Shown: positions 14,119 through 23,189, counted from the first letter of the stretch. The stretch: DNA of 64,000 nucleotides from Niallia circulans (GCF_003726095.1 NZ_CP026031.1:4032001-4096000), one strand, 5' to 3'. Program-made: numbers and translations. Notes: generated from the letters alone by a model not told the origin.

Positions 14119-14769
14119 ATGTTTCGGCGCATGAAAGAGGATATTGCTGTAGTGTTTGAACAAGATCCTGCTGCAAGGAGCTCGATAGAAGTTATTTTAA
14201 CTTATTCTGGGTTGCATGCTATATGGTTTCACAGAATTGCTCATTTCTTTTTTAGGCATAATCGTTTTTTCTTAGCAAGAGTTATCTCGCAATTTAGCCG
14301 CTTTATGACAGGGGTGGAAATACATCCCGGAGCAAAGATCGGCAATCGTCTATTCATTGATCATGGTATGGGTGTAGTGATAGGGGAAACCTGTGAGATA
14401 GGGGATAATGTCACTATTTTTCAGGGAGTAACGCTTGGGGGAACGGGAAAAGAAAAAGGGAAAAGGCATCCAACCGTTAAAGATAATGCTCTTATTGCCT
14501 CTGGTGCAAAAGTATTAGGATCTATTGTAATTGGAGAAAATGCCAAAATTGGTGCAGGATCAGTAGTGTTAAAAGATGTTCCTGCAAATTCGACAGTAGT
14601 AGGTATTCCAGGAAGAGTTAAAGTACAAGATGGTATTAAAATAAAGAAAGACTTAAATCATTGTGATTTACCAGATCCAATTGCGGATCGACTGAAAGAA
14701 ATGGAATTGGAAATTAGCTATTTAAGAGAACAACTAAAAGAATTACAGGAAGAAAGGAGTTATAAGTAA
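14119..14769 (+). CDS. cysE: Serine O-acetyltransferase
   Basis: 216 aa. The N-terminal helical domain ([21 protein letters not shown]) is followed by a left-handed beta-helix of hexapeptide repeats containing the catalytic and CoA-binding stretch [19 protein letters not shown] and [16 protein letters not shown]. It makes O-acetylserine, the carbon skeleton for cysteine. I chose ATG 14119, which follows AGGGGGGAG by 5 bases and gives MFRRMKED as in homologues. It overlaps cysS by one base. It lies 234 bases past the T-box terminator, an unusually long gap that holds nothing recognisable. Confidence 0.94.
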   Translation: MFRRMKEDIAVVFEQDPAARSSIEVILTYSGLHAIWFHRIAHFFFRHNRFFLARVISQFSRFMTGVEIHPGAKIGNRLFIDHGMGVVIGETCEIGDNVTIFQGVTLGGTGKEKGKRHPTVKDNALIASGAKVLGSIVIGENAKIGAGSVVLKDVPANSTVVGIPGRVKVQDGIKIKKDLNHCDLPDPIADRLKEMELEISYLREQLKELQEERSYK

Positions 14770-16169
14770 TGCCTATTCAAATATATAACACATTAACACG
14801 AGCAAAGGAGGATTTTGTTCCGCTAGAAGAGGGAAAGGTAAAAATGTATGTATGTGGACCGACTGTCTACAACTATATCCATATAGGAAATGCTCGACCA
14901 GCAATTGTCTTTGATACTGTGCGACGTTATCTAGAGTTTCGTGGATACGATGTACAATTCGTATCGAATTTTACCGATGTCGATGATAAGTTAATAAAAG
15001 CGGCAAATGAGCTTGGAGAAACGGTGCCGGTTATTGCTGACCGCTTTATTGACGCATATTTTGAAGATGTTTCTGCGTTAGGCTGCAAAAAAGCTGATTC
15101 TCATCCACGTGTAACAGAAAATATGGATATTATTATCGATTTTATTGCAGCATTAATAGATAAAGGGTTTGCTTATGAGTCAGAAGGAGATGTGTATTAT
15201 CACACTAGAGCCTTTGATGGATATGGAAAGCTTTCTCATCAATCTATTGATGAACTTCGTTCAGGTGCAAGAATTGCAGTTGGGGAGAAGAAACAAGATT
15301 CATTAGATTTTGCCCTATGGAAGAAGGCGAAAGAAGGCGAAATTTTCTGGGAGAGTCCTTGGGGGAATGGGCGTCCAGGCTGGCATATTGAATGCTCTGC
15401 GATGGTGCGTAAATATTTAGGTGATACAATTGATATCCATGCAGGTGGGCAGGACTTAGCATTTCCGCATCATGAGAATGAAATTGCCCAGTCAGAAGCA
15501 TTAACAGGTAAGACCTTTGCTAATTATTGGATGCATAATGGTTATATTAATATTGATAATGAAAAGATGTCTAAATCCCTAGGGAATTTTATCACTGTAA
15601 ACGATATTATTAAGATTCATGATCCACAAGTGTTAAGATTCTTTATGCTTTCTGTACATTATCGTAATCCAATTAACTATAGTGAAGAAGTATTGGAAAA
15701 TACGAGAGCAGGGTTAGAGAGAATCAGAACTTCTTATGAAAATTTAAAACATCGCAGTATCGCGAGTACGGATCTTACAGATACCAATCAGGAATGGATT
15801 GCAAAAATTGCCGATCTTCGAAAACAATTCGTTGATAGTATGGATGATGATTTTAACACAGCGAATGGTATTTCTGTTCTTTTTGAATTATCGAAGCAAG
15901 CAAATTATTACCTGCTTGAAAAAACAACCTCTCCTGCTGTTATTCATGCTTTTATGAATGAGTTTGAAGAATTATTTACAGTGCTTGGGTTATCTTTATC
16001 TGCGAATGAGGAATTATTAGATGAAGAAATCGAGGCGCTAATAGAAAAAAGAACGCAAGCTAGAAAGGATAGAGACTTTGTGCTTGCTGATCAAATTAGA
16101 GATCAATTAAAAGCAATGAACATCATTTTAGAAGACACCGCACAAGGTATACGATGGAAAAGAGGGTAA
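14769..16169 (+). CDS. cysS: Cysteinyl-tRNA synthetase
   Basis: 466 aa class I synthetase. The motifs are [16 protein letters not shown] near residue 28 (zinc Cys plus HIGH motif), the later zinc ligands around GWHIECSAM and HHENE, and KMSKSLGNF. Its ATG overlaps the cysE stop codon, with AGGAAGAAAGGAG as ribosome-binding site inside cysE. Together with cysE it is placed under the Cys T-box, linking cysteine supply and charging. Confidence 0.96.
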   Translation: MPIQIYNTLTRAKEDFVPLEEGKVKMYVCGPTVYNYIHIGNARPAIVFDTVRRYLEFRGYDVQFVSNFTDVDDKLIKAANELGETVPVIADRFIDAYFEDVSALGCKKADSHPRVTENMDIIIDFIAALIDKGFAYESEGDVYYHTRAFDGYGKLSHQSIDELRSGARIAVGEKKQDSLDFALWKKAKEGEIFWESPWGNGRPGWHIECSAMVRKYLGDTIDIHAGGQDLAFPHHENEIAQSEALTGKTFANYWMHNGYINIDNEKMSKSLGNFITVNDIIKIHDPQVLRFFMLSVHYRNPINYSEEVLENTRAGLERIRTSYENLKHRSIASTDLTDTNQEWIAKIADLRKQFVDSMDDDFNTANGISVLFELSKQANYYLLEKTTSPAVIHAFMNEFEELFTVLGLSLSANEELLDEEIEALIEKRTQARKDRDFVLADQIRDQLKAMNIILEDTAQGIRWKRG

Positions 16170-16173
16170 AAAG

Positions 16174-16581
16174 ATGCTCCTCTATGATAAAAAAGTGGAT
16201 GAAAAACAACTGAACAGCCTTGCCCTTGCTTATATGGGCGATGCTGTTCTTGAAATATATGTAAGAAGACATTTGTTGTATAGCGGGAAGGTGAAGCCTA
16301 ATCAGCTTCATCGAGAAGCAACAAAATATGTTTCGGCAAAAGGACAGGCAAAGGTAGTGCATAGTCTTTTAGAAAAAGGATTTTTTTCTGAAGAAGAGAT
16401 TGCGGTATTAAAGCGAGGGCGAAATGCGAAATCAGGCACTATTCCTAAAAATACCGATGTACAAACCTACCGATATAGTACTGGTTTTGAAGCAGTTTTA
16501 GGTTATTTATATTTAGCGAAGCGAGAAGAGCGACTTGAGGAAATAATCAAAGCTGCTTTTTCTATCATTGAAAGCAAATAG
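16174..16581 (+). CDS. mrnC: Mini-ribonuclease III (23S rRNA maturation)
   Basis: 135 aa. A stand-alone RNase III catalytic domain without a dsRNA-binding domain. The signature [18 protein letters not shown] lies at residues 13-30 with catalytic acidic residues, and the second conserved part is around [22 protein letters not shown]. MrnC trims both ends of 23S precursor rRNA as a dimer. It begins 4 bases after cysS, so it is operonic. Confidence 0.93.
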   Translation: MLLYDKKVDEKQLNSLALAYMGDAVLEIYVRRHLLYSGKVKPNQLHREATKYVSAKGQAKVVHSLLEKGFFSEEEIAVLKRGRNAKSGTIPKNTDVQTYRYSTGFEAVLGYLYLAKREERLEEIIKAAFSIIESK

Positions 16582-16592
16582 GAGGAGCAAAA

Positions 16593-17336
16593 GTGTCAAG
16601 TGACTTTATTGTTGGAAAAAATGCAGTTATTGAAGCGTTAAAATCAGAAAGAGATGTAAATAAAATACTTATTGCGGAAGGTTCCCAAAAAGGCCAAATG
16701 CAAACAGTAATTGGTTTGGCTAAACAGGCAAATGTGCTTGTTCAGTTTGTTCCTAAAAAGAAATTGGATAGCTTAGTAGACGCGAATCACCAAGGTGTAG
16801 TAGCGCAAGTTGCCGCCTATCAATATGCTGAAATAGATGATTTATTTGCACTTGCAGAAAAGAAGCAGGAAACACCTTTTTTCTTGTTGCTTGATGAAAT
16901 TGAGGATCCTCATAACTTAGGATCCATCATGAGAACGGCTGATGCGGTAGGTGCTCATGGGATTATTATTCCACGGAGAAGAGCAGTTGGGTTAACGGCT
17001 ACAGTTGCAAAGGCATCTACTGGTGCTATCGAGCATATTCCCGTTGTGCGAGTAACAAATATGGCAAGGACGATAGAGGAGCTTAAAACGAGAGGAATAT
17101 GGATTGCGGGAACGGATGCAAAAGGAAGTGAAGATTATCGCAAATTTGATGGAACGATACCATTAGGATTAGTGATTGGCAGTGAAGGAAAAGGCATGGG
17201 AAGATTGATTAAGGAAAAATGCGATTTTCTTATTCATTTACCGATGGCTGGAGCTGTTACGTCTTTAAATGCTTCTGTTGCAGCGGCACTTTTAATGTAT
17301 GAGGTATATCGGAAACGCCATCCACTTGAGGGATAA
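16593..17336 (+). CDS. rlmB: 23S rRNA (guanosine-2'-O)-methyltransferase, SpoU family
   Basis: 247 aa. An N-terminal substrate-binding domain (FIVGKNAVIEAL) is followed by the trefoil-knot SpoU catalytic domain: motif 1 DEIEDPHNLGSIMRTADA, motif 2 VIGSEGKGM, motif 3 LNASVAAALLMYE. It matches RlmB (YacO in B. subtilis), which methylates the ribose of G2251-equivalent in 23S rRNA; the exact target is inferred from orthology. GTG start with AGGAGGAGC upstream. It sits between mrnC and rae1. Confidence 0.92.
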   Translation: MSSDFIVGKNAVIEALKSERDVNKILIAEGSQKGQMQTVIGLAKQANVLVQFVPKKKLDSLVDANHQGVVAQVAAYQYAEIDDLFALAEKKQETPFFLLLDEIEDPHNLGSIMRTADAVGAHGIIIPRRRAVGLTATVAKASTGAIEHIPVVRVTNMARTIEELKTRGIWIAGTDAKGSEDYRKFDGTIPLGLVIGSEGKGMGRLIKEKCDFLIHLPMAGAVTSLNASVAAALLMYEVYRKRHPLEG

Positions 17337-17338
17337 TA

Positions 17339-17848
17339 ATGGATATTCTTATTGTTGACGGCTATAACATTATTGGTGCTTGGCCAGAACTAAATGCTTT
17401 AAAGAATAGAGATCTTGCAGCAGCAAGGGATGCTTTAGTAGCAAAAATGGCAGAATATCAAGGCTATTCCGGATACAGAGTAATGGTTGTTTTTGATGCA
17501 TACTATGTAAAAGGCACAGAGAAAAAATATAAAGATTACAAGGTAGAAGTCATTTTTACCCGTGAAAATGAAACTGCTGATGAGCGTATCGAAAAACTAG
17601 CTATTGAACTAAATAACAGAAAAACACAAATTCATGTTGCGACTTCAGATTTTACAGAGCAATGGGCTATTTTTGGACAAGGTGCCCTGCGGAAATCAGC
17701 ACGAGAATTATTGTTAGAGATGGCTGGAATGGAACAGGAAATCGGAAAAAAAGTAAAAAAAATTAAAGAAAAAAAACCAGTTGCAAAGATTCCGCTTTCA
17801 AGAGAAGTGGAAGAAATTTTCGAAAAATGGCGACGTGGAGAGAAATGA
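17339..17848 (+). CDS. rae1: Rae1 (YacP), NYN-domain ribosome-associated endoribonuclease
   Basis: 169 aa. NYN/PIN-like fold with DGYNIIGAWPEL at the start and conserved acidic residues in VVFDAYY, TRENETADERIE and VATSDFTEQ. B. subtilis Rae1 enters the ribosomal A site and cuts certain mRNAs during translation. The start is 2 bases past the rlmB stop codon and the ribosome-binding site lies inside rlmB. The lysine-rich tail (KKVKKIKEKKP) is likely to contact RNA. Confidence 0.92.
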   Translation: MDILIVDGYNIIGAWPELNALKNRDLAAARDALVAKMAEYQGYSGYRVMVVFDAYYVKGTEKKYKDYKVEVIFTRENETADERIEKLAIELNNRKTQIHVATSDFTEQWAIFGQGALRKSARELLLEMAGMEQEIGKKVKKIKEKKPVAKIPLSREVEEIFEKWRRGEK

Positions 17849-17852
17849 GTTG

Positions 17853-17882
17853 TTGACGCTCAAAAAAAGGCTAGAGTATAAT
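17853..17882 (+). promoter_or_regulatory. SigA promoter of sigH
   Basis: TTGACG (17853-17858), an 18-base spacer and a perfect TATAAT (17877-17882), 36 bases upstream of the sigH start. In B. subtilis the equivalent promoter is repressed by AbrB. No specific AbrB site can be assigned from sequence. Confidence 0.8.
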
Positions 17883-17917
17883 GGATTTATCCATGATTGC
17901 ACGGTCGGGGGATCTGT

Positions 17918-18577
17918 ATGAGTACTGACAGCTGGACTAAGAGTAACGAGTATACTGGAAATTATATGGAACTTGAAGATGAAGTGTTGGTGGAATTGGT
18001 GCATCAAGGGGAAAGTGATGCTTTGGATTATTTAATTCAAAAGTATCGTAACTTTGTGCGAGCTAAAGCCAGATCCTATTTCTTAATCGGAGCAGACAAA
18101 GAAGATATTGTGCAAGAGGGAATGATTGGTCTTTATAAGGCAATACGCGATTTTAAAGAGGACAAACTTTCTTCCTTTAAGGCATTTGCTGAATTATGTA
18201 TAACAAGACAAATCATTACTGCTATCAAAACGGCCACTAGGCAGAAGCATATTCCTTTAAATTCTTATGTTTCTTTGGACAAGCCCATTTACGATGAAGA
18301 GTCTGATCGAACGTTAATGGATATTATCTCTGGAGCAAAGGTTCTTGATCCAGAAGAATTGATCATTAATCAGGAAGAATATGATCACATCGAGATCAAA
18401 ATGTCTGAATTATTGAGTGATTTAGAAAGAAAAGTATTGTCTCTATATCTTGATGGTCAATCTTATCAAGAAATTTCTGAGGAATTGAATAGGCATGTGA
18501 AGTCTATTGATAATGCCCTTCAGCGGGTGAAAAGAAAATTAGAGCGGTATTTAGAAATAAGAGAATTCTCGCTATGA
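17918..18577 (+). CDS. sigH: RNA polymerase sigma-H factor (SigH/Spo0H)
   Basis: 219 aa. Region 2 (YLIQKYRNFVRAKARSYF, DIVQEGMIGLYKAIRDF) and region 4 with a helix-turn-helix (SYQEISEELNRHVKSIDNALQRVKRKL) are intact. SigH controls transition-state, competence and early sporulation genes, so the organism probably has the sporulation network. ATG 17918 follows GGGGGA by 5 bases. The N-terminal 25 residues diverge from B. subtilis SigH, but the core is nearly identical. Confidence 0.96.
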   Translation: MSTDSWTKSNEYTGNYMELEDEVLVELVHQGESDALDYLIQKYRNFVRAKARSYFLIGADKEDIVQEGMIGLYKAIRDFKEDKLSSFKAFAELCITRQIITAIKTATRQKHIPLNSYVSLDKPIYDEESDRTLMDIISGAKVLDPEELIINQEEYDHIEIKMSELLSDLERKVLSLYLDGQSYQEISEELNRHVKSIDNALQRVKRKLERYLEIREFSL

Positions 18578-18616
18578 GCGTAAAAGTTTTTTTGGAATAG
18601 CAAATATTTACTGATA

Positions 18617-18646
18617 TTGACATCTTACGCGTGTCCATGATACAGT
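18617..18646 (+). promoter_or_regulatory. Promoter upstream of rpmGB-secE
   Basis: TTGACA (18617-18622) with TACAGT (18641-18646) at 18-base spacing, or ATACAG at 17. It lies 38 bases before the rpmGB start and separates sigH expression from the rpmGB-secE genes. Confidence 0.65.
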
Positions 18647-18683
18647 TTGAGAAGATATAAAGGACGTAGTAGGTGTAAGTGGA

Positions 18684-18827
18684 ATGAGAAAAAAGATTGT
18701 GTTAGCATGTGAAAAATGTGGGTCAAGAAATTATTCTACTGTGAGTAACAATGGTACAGAACGTTTAGAAGTAAAGAAATTTTGTCAAAATTGTAATGCT
18801 CATACTGTTCATAAAGAAACAAAATAA
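18684..18827 (+). CDS. rpmGB: Ribosomal protein L33, zinc-binding form
   Basis: 47 aa: [17 protein letters not shown] at the start and a second CxxC pair (CQNCNAHT) near the end, so it is the zinc-containing L33 form. It sits directly before secE as in B. subtilis, where the copy here is rpmGB. An AGGTG ribosome-binding site lies about 8 bases before the ATG. The gene is short but unambiguous. Confidence 0.93.
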   Translation: MRKKIVLACEKCGSRNYSTVSNNGTERLEVKKFCQNCNAHTVHKETK

Positions 18828-18870
18828 TGATTTTGGATAATGCCCGCTCTTAAAGATGGAGGTAACAAAA

Positions 18871-19053
18871 ATGCAAAGTGCTGTTAAGTATTTTCGTGAA
18901 GTTGGTAGAGAATTAAAGAAAGTTAGCTGGCCGAAAAAAAAGGAGTTAACTAATTATACACTCACAGTCCTTGTGACAGTTGTCTTTTTTGCTATCTTCT
19001 TTGCTGTTGTTGATTTAGGAATTTCCGAACTTATTCGTTTAATACTTGAATAA
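18871..19053 (+). CDS. secE: SecE, preprotein translocase subunit
   Basis: 60 aa, one transmembrane segment (LTVLVTVVFFAIFFAVVDLGI) after the conserved amphipathic helix (FREVGRELKKVSWPKKKEL). It holds SecY in the translocon. I chose ATG 18871, preceded by GATGGAGGT at 8 bases. An in-frame ATG at 18856 lies inside that ribosome-binding site. It is upstream of nusG as in most bacteria. Confidence 0.94.
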   Translation: MQSAVKYFREVGRELKKVSWPKKKELTNYTLTVLVTVVFFAIFFAVVDLGISELIRLILE

Positions 19054-19123
19054 CAGTTGTCTACTCATGGTATAATGGTAAAACGATAGGAAACATTTAC
19101 AAAAGCCCGGTAACGGGTTTTTT
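19046..19123 (+). promoter_or_regulatory. Candidate nusG promoter followed by a leader terminator
   Basis: TTGAAT (19046-19051) and a perfect TATAAT (19071-19076) with a 19-base spacer overlap the end of secE. About 25 bases later a hairpin AAAAGCCCG / CGGGTTTTT with a 4-base GTAA loop (19101-19120) ends in a T-run. The hairpin may end secE transcripts, or attenuate transcripts from the new promoter before nusG. Confidence 0.55.
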
Positions 19124-19194
19124 CATTTGCTGAAAAATAAATGACTTGTTCCTTACAGATACTATAAAAAACAGCACGAAAAAAATAATGTTGC

Positions 19195-19220
19195 AGGGAG
19201 GGACGGACGAAGTAGTCCTC
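19195..19220 (+). promoter_or_regulatory. Hairpin between nusG ribosome-binding site and start codon
   Basis: The only good ribosome-binding site for nusG, AGGGAGGGA (19195-19203), lies about 21 bases before ATG 19225, too far for normal initiation. GGAC (19205-19208) and GTCC (19215-19218) can form a stem with a 6-base loop between them, shortening the distance. Alternatively GAGG-GAC can pair with GTCCTC and hide the site. Confidence 0.4.
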
Positions 19221-19224
19221 TTTT

Positions 19225-19758
19225 ATGGAAAAAAACTGGTATGTAGTGCATACGTACTCTGGATATGAGAATAAGGTGAAAGCGAATTTAGAAAAACGGG
19301 TAGAAACAATGGCGATGCAAGATAAAATTTTTCGCGTGGTTGTACCTGAAGAAGAAGAAACAGATATCAGAAACGGTAAAACAAAAGTAGTAAAAAGAAA
19401 AGTATTCCCAGGTTATGTGTTGGTAGAAATTGTTATGACTGATGATTCTTGGTATGTCGTACGTAATACCCCTGGTGTAACTGGATTCGTTGGTTCCGCT
19501 GGGTCTGGATCAAAACCAACGCCGCTTTTACCAGAAGAAGTCCAAGTAATTCTGAAAAGAATGGGCGTAGAGGAACAAAGAATTGAAATTGAGTTTGAAT
19601 TAGGAGAAACAGTAAAAGTAAATGAAGGTCCATTTGCTAATTTCACTGGTACAGTTGAGGAAATTGATAAGGATAAAGCAAAGGTTAAAGTACTAGTAAA
19701 TATGTTTGGTAGAGATACTCCTGTGGAGCTCGATTTTACACAAATTGAAAAATTTTAA
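19225..19758 (+). CDS. nusG: NusG, transcription elongation/termination factor
   Basis: 177 aa, the B. subtilis length. The N-terminal NGN domain begins NWYVVHTYSGYENKVK and contains FPGYVLVEIVMTD. The C-terminal KOW domain is GPFANFTGTVEEID. It binds RNA polymerase, and in Bacillus stimulates pausing and couples to translation. The start is fixed by alignment of the first residues. Its leader is unusual (terminator and hairpin, see separate entries). It precedes the L11 operon. Confidence 0.96.
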   Translation: MEKNWYVVHTYSGYENKVKANLEKRVETMAMQDKIFRVVVPEEEETDIRNGKTKVVKRKVFPGYVLVEIVMTDDSWYVVRNTPGVTGFVGSAGSGSKPTPLLPEEVQVILKRMGVEEQRIEIEFELGETVKVNEGPFANFTGTVEEIDKDKAKVKVLVNMFGRDTPVELDFTQIEKF

Positions 19759-19767
19759 CTAGAAAAC

Positions 19768-19796
19768 TTGAAATGGTATTGAAAAAGTGTTACTAT
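19768..19796 (+). promoter_or_regulatory. Promoter of rplK-rplA
   Basis: TTGAAA (19768-19773), 17-base spacer, TACTAT (19791-19796), 9 bases after the nusG stop codon. It gives the L11 operon its own leader of about 120 bases. Confidence 0.6.
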
Positions 19797-19872
19797 TTCA
19801 TAGGTCAGTATATCTCATAAAGAGATAAGATATTGTCAAATTTCTTTATTTCATATAAAGACGATAAGTTGA

Positions 19873-19898
19873 GTGGGAGGGGAAACCCCTATTACCAC
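19873..19898 (+). promoter_or_regulatory. L1-type autoregulatory hairpin in the rplK leader
   Basis: GTGG (19873-19876), bulge GA, GGGG, loop AAA, CCCC, bulge TATTA, CCAC (19895-19898). The asymmetric internal loop flanked by GTGG/CCAC and GC pairs is the form of L1-binding mRNA sites that copy the 23S rRNA L1 site. It lies just before the rplK ribosome-binding site (AAGGAGGTG), so L1 could repress translation of L11 and L1. The function is inferred from structure and gene context. Confidence 0.65.
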
Positions 19899-19925
19899 AT
19901 CACGGACTTTAAGGAGGTGTGTCTC

Positions 19926-20351
19926 GTGGCTAAAAAAGTAATTAAAGTTGTTAAATTGCAAATCCCAGCAGCTAAAGCGAATCCGGCACCACCAGTTGGT
20001 CCTGCATTGGGTCAAGCTGGCGTAAATATCATGGGATTCTGTAAGGAGTTTAACGCTCGTACAGCTGAACAAGCTGGTTTAATCATTCCTGTTGAGATTA
20101 CGGTTTTCGAAGACCGTTCATTTACATTTATTACAAAAACTCCACCTGCTGCAGTTTTACTTAAAAAAGCAGCTGGTATCGAGTCTGGTTCTGGTGAACC
20201 AAATCGTAATAAAGTAGCAACTGTTAAGCGTGATAAAGTACGCGAGATTGCTGAAACAAAAATGCCTGATCTAAATGCAGCTAGTGTTGAATCTGCTATG
20301 CGCATGGTTGAAGGTACTGCCCGCAGCATGGGTATTGTTATTGAAGACTAA
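19926..20351 (+). CDS. rplK: Ribosomal protein L11
   Basis: 141 aa, standard length. N-terminal [21 protein letters not shown] and the C-terminal rRNA-binding domain ending in the [12 protein letters not shown] stretch. L11 forms the GTPase-associated stalk base. I chose GTG 19926 with AAGGAGGTG 6-8 bases before it; upstream frame extension to 19833 runs through the leader hairpin and is not coding. Confidence 0.96.
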   Translation: MAKKVIKVVKLQIPAAKANPAPPVGPALGQAGVNIMGFCKEFNARTAEQAGLIIPVEITVFEDRSFTFITKTPPAAVLLKKAAGIESGSGEPNRNKVATVKRDKVREIAETKMPDLNAASVESAMRMVEGTARSMGIVIED

Positions 20352-20375
20352 ACCTATATATGGTTAGTGTTGATT

Positions 20376-20443
20376 AAGGTTGTGACGACGGTGAATCTTT
20401 AGTCGCAACCTTTATTCGTGGGAGGTAATTCCGCTAAAACCAC
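20376..20443 (+). promoter_or_regulatory. Intercistronic hairpin and second L1-like site before rplA
   Basis: An 11-bp stem AAGGTTGTGAC (20376-20386) / GTCGCAACCTT (20402-20412, one G-T pair) is followed by TTATTC. Six bases on, GTGG-GA-GG-TAATT-CC-GCTAAAA-CCAC (20418-20443) repeats the layout of the L1 operator upstream of rplK. The rplA ribosome-binding site follows at once. The first hairpin may be a partial terminator or processing site, the second an additional L1 operator. Confidence 0.5.
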
Positions 20444-20465
20444 AATTCAAGGAGGAAATATAGTT

Positions 20466-21155
20466 ATGGCTAAAAAAGGTAAGAAGTATTTAGAAGCTAT
20501 CAAACTTGTTGATCGTACTAAAGCTTACCCAATTCAAGAAGCAATTGAGTTAGTGAAAAAAACTAGCACTACAAAATTTGATGCATCAGTTGAAGTTGCT
20601 TTCCGTCTAGGAGTAGATCCTAAGAAAGCAGACCAACAAATCCGTGGAGCAGTAGTTCTTCCAAACGGTACTGGTAAAACTCAACGCGTTTTAGTTTTCG
20701 CTAAAGGTGAAAAATTAAAAGAAGCAGAAGCAGCAGGAGCAGACTATGTAGGCGATGCTGAATTTATAAATAAAATCCAACAAGGTTGGTTCGATTTTGA
20801 CGTAATCGTTGCAACTCCAGATATGATGGGTGAAGTTGGTAAACTTGGTCGTGTATTAGGACCTAAAGGTTTAATGCCAAACCCTAAAACTGGTACAGTT
20901 ACATTTGATGTAACAAAAGCAGTTAACGAAATCAAAGCTGGTAAAGTAGAATACCGTGTAGACAAAGCTGGTAACGTACATGTTCCAATCGGTAAAGTTT
21001 CTTTCGATGAAGCTAAACTAGTTGAGAACTTCCAAACTATCTTTGACACAATGTCAAAAGCTAAACCAGCTGCTGCGAAAGGTACTTACATGAAGAATGT
21101 ATCTGTTACTTCAACAATGGGACCTGGCGTAAAAGTAGATCCATCTACTGTTTGA
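20466..21155 (+). CDS. rplA: Ribosomal protein L1
   Basis: 229 aa (B. subtilis 232). Typical L1 stretches [15 protein letters not shown] near residue 40, [12 protein letters not shown] and the C-terminal [14 protein letters not shown]1 binds the mobile stalk of 23S rRNA and, in many bacteria, its own mRNA. ATG 20466 has AAGGAGGAAA at 7 bases; the upstream in-frame extension covers the leader. Confidence 0.96.
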   Translation: MAKKGKKYLEAIKLVDRTKAYPIQEAIELVKKTSTTKFDASVEVAFRLGVDPKKADQQIRGAVVLPNGTGKTQRVLVFAKGEKLKEAEAAGADYVGDAEFINKIQQGWFDFDVIVATPDMMGEVGKLGRVLGPKGLMPNPKTGTVTFDVTKAVNEIKAGKVEYRVDKAGNVHVPIGKVSFDEAKLVENFQTIFDTMSKAKPAAAKGTYMKNVSVTSTMGPGVKVDPSTV

Positions 21156-21168
21156 TAAAAATTGGTAT

Positions 21169-21197
21169 TTGACAAAACAAGATGGATAGCATATACT
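21169..21197 (+). promoter_or_regulatory. Promoter of rplJ-rplL
   Basis: TTGACA (21169-21174), 17-base spacer, TATACT (21192-21197): near-consensus SigA promoter placed directly ahead of the L10 leader. Confidence 0.85.
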
Positions 21198-21204
21198 TCA
21201 TCTT

Positions 21205-21355
21205 GTTGAAAAAATAAATAACATTTGTACCGTAGACAGTAGGTGCTAAATTTTAGCTTAATTTCCTGCCGAGGTAATACGATAGATTATTTGATCAGTT
21301 GTGAGAACGACTATTGTATACACCTCCATGTCTAATAGATATGGAGGATTTTATT
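21205..21355 (+). promoter_or_regulatory. L10 leader (ribosomal protein autoregulatory attenuator)
   Basis: The leader between the promoter and rplJ carries the conserved L10(L12)4-binding region around 21228-21320. A terminator hairpin CCTCCAT (21323-21329) / ATGGAGG (21341-21347) with ATTTTATTT after it ends the leader. This matches the known Firmicute L10 leader design, in which bound L10-L12 complex promotes termination. Boundaries are approximate. Confidence 0.8.
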
Positions 21356-21394
21356 TGTCGGTATGAATGTAGAAATTCTACAGGAGGTGTAAAG

Positions 21395-21895
21395 ATGAGC
21401 AGCGTAATCGAACAAAAGAAACAAATAGTATCTGATATTGCGGAGAAATTCAAAGCAAGTAAATCAACTATCGTTGTTGACTACCGTGGTTTGACTGTTT
21501 CAGAAGTAACTGAACTTCGTAAACAACTTCGTGATGCAGGAATCGAGTTTAAAGTTTTCAAAAACTCTTTAACTCGCCGTGCTGCAGAATCTGTTGAATT
21601 AGCAGGTTTAAACGAATCCTTAACTGGTCCAAACGCTATTGCGTTCAGTAATGAGGATGTTGTTGCACCAGCAAAAATTCTAAATGACTTCGCTAAAAAC
21701 CATGAAGCATTAGAAATTAAAGCGGGAGTAATCGAAGGGAACTTAGCGACAGTTGAAGAAGTGAAAGCTCTAGCAGAACTTCCATCACGCGAAGGTTTAC
21801 TTTCTATGTTACTCAGCGTTCTTCAAGCACCAATCCGCAACCTTGCTCTTGCTACAAAAGCAGTTGCAGATCAAAAAGAAGAACAAGGCGCTTAA
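21395..21895 (+). CDS. rplJ: Ribosomal protein L10
   Basis: 166 aa. N-terminal rRNA-binding domain with [20 protein letters not shown] and KNSLTRRA; C-terminal helix for L7/L12 dimers. I chose ATG 21395 after CAGGAGGTG; the frame extends upstream into the leader terminator, which is not coding. Cotranscribed with rplL. Confidence 0.95.
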   Translation: MSSVIEQKKQIVSDIAEKFKASKSTIVVDYRGLTVSEVTELRKQLRDAGIEFKVFKNSLTRRAAESVELAGLNESLTGPNAIAFSNEDVVAPAKILNDFAKNHEALEIKAGVIEGNLATVEEVKALAELPSREGLLSMLLSVLQAPIRNLALATKAVADQKEEQGA

Positions 21896-21949
21896 TATTT
21901 TATACGGAAACGTATCATAAAACCCCAAAAAACAAGGAGGAAACATATA

Positions 21950-22309
21950 ATGTCTAAAGAACAAATCTTAGAAGCAGTTAAAAATATGACTGTTTTAGAA
22001 TTAAACGATTTAGTAAAAGCAATTGAAGAAGAATTTGGAGTAACTGCTGCTGCTCCTGTAGCTGTAGTTGCAGGTGGCGGAGAAGCTGCTGCTGAAAAAT
22101 CTGAGTTTGATGTAGTTCTTGCATCTGCTGGAGATCAAAAAATCAAAGTTATCAAAGTTGTACGTGAAATCACAGGTCTTGGTCTTAAAGAAGCAAAAGA
22201 ACTTGTTGACAACACTCCAAAAGCAGTTAAAGAAGGAGCTTCTAAAGAAGAAGCTGAAGAAATCAAAGCTAAACTTGAAGAAGTTGGAGCTAACGTTGAA
22301 GTTAAGTAA
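21950..22309 (+). CDS. rplL: Ribosomal protein L7/L12
   Basis: 119 aa. N-terminal dimerisation helix ([14 protein letters not shown]), alanine-rich hinge (residues 35-50) and the C-terminal domain [28 protein letters not shown] that recruits translational GTPases. AAGGAGGAAAC precedes ATG. Followed by a strong terminator. Confidence 0.96.
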   Translation: MSKEQILEAVKNMTVLELNDLVKAIEEEFGVTAAAPVAVVAGGGEAAAEKSEFDVVLASAGDQKIKVIKVVREITGLGLKEAKELVDNTPKAVKEGASKEEAEEIKAKLEEVGANVEVK

Positions 22310-22324
22310 TGTTAGTTGAAAAGA

Positions 22325-22352
22325 AGCTCGCTATTTTAGCGGGCTTTTTTTT
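22325..22352 (+). terminator. Terminator after rplL
   Basis: Stem AGCTCGCT / AGCGGGCT (one G-T pair) with a 4-base loop, followed by eight T. It ends most rplJL transcripts; the next 231 bases to the methyltransferase gene show no clear promoter and no gene. Confidence 0.88.
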
Positions 22353-22583
22353 CCTGAAAAGTGAGAAGGACTTAAGAAAAGTTAGGCGCAATTTACCAAG
22401 TTAGAAGTGAATGTGAACTGCTGGGGGAATTTATCTTCTAAGGAGTTCTATGAATAAGCTACTGATGGTATAAGATAACTTTAGGAAAAGTCGTCTGCGC
22501 TTTTTAATTGATTACGATGCTGTGCTTTGTAGTCAATCCTCAAGTAGTCTTCCTTAAATAAATTCTCCTAAGGAGGTGTTCGT

Positions 22584-23189
22584 ATGACGGAACATTATTA
22601 TTCCCGAACCCAAAATGTAAATAGCGATCCAAATTACTGGAATTTTACGCTTAAAGGTAATACAATACGTTTTAAAACAGATAATGGAGTCTTTTCTAAA
22701 AAAGAAGTGGACTTTGGGTCTAGATTATTGATAGAGACGTATACCTTGCCTGATTTAGATGGAGATATATTAGATGTAGGCTGTGGATATGGCCCGATAG
22801 GTATATCTATTGCGAAGACTTCCCCAAATAGAATGGTCCATATGGTTGATGTTAATTTACGTGCTATTGAATTAGCAGAAGAAAATGCCAGACAAAACGG
22901 CGTTGAAAATGTTCGCGTATATGAAAGTGATCGACTTCTTCGTGTGAAAGGACAAAAGTTTGCCTCTATTTTAACTAATCCGCCGATAAGAGCGGGGAAG
23001 AAAGTAGTTCATGATATTTTTGAGCAAAGCTATGAGTGTTTAGTACCTAATGGGGAATTATGGGTTGTGATTCAAAAGAAACAAGGAGCACCCTCTGCTA
23101 TTGCGAAATTAGAAGAATTCTTTAAAGAGGTAAACATAGTAGAAAAGAAAAAAGGCTATTTTATAATTCAAGCAAAAAAGATTGACTAG
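22584..23189 (+). CDS. RsmC-like class I SAM-dependent methyltransferase (YbxB family)
   Basis: 201 aa. Motif I DVGCGYGPIGI at about residues 65-75 binds S-adenosylmethionine, and NPPIRAGK at about 133-140 is the NPP(I/F) catalytic motif of N2-guanine rRNA methyltransferases such as RsmC/RlmG. It aligns with B. subtilis YbxB over its length, between rplL and rpoB as there. It probably modifies 16S rRNA; the target base is not established from sequence. CTAAGGAGGTG precedes ATG by 5 bases. Confidence 0.9.
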   Translation: MTEHYYSRTQNVNSDPNYWNFTLKGNTIRFKTDNGVFSKKEVDFGSRLLIETYTLPDLDGDILDVGCGYGPIGISIAKTSPNRMVHMVDVNLRAIELAEENARQNGVENVRVYESDRLLRVKGQKFASILTNPPIRAGKKVVHDIFEQSYECLVPNGELWVVIQKKQGAPSAIAKLEEFFKEVNIVEKKKGYFIIQAKKID

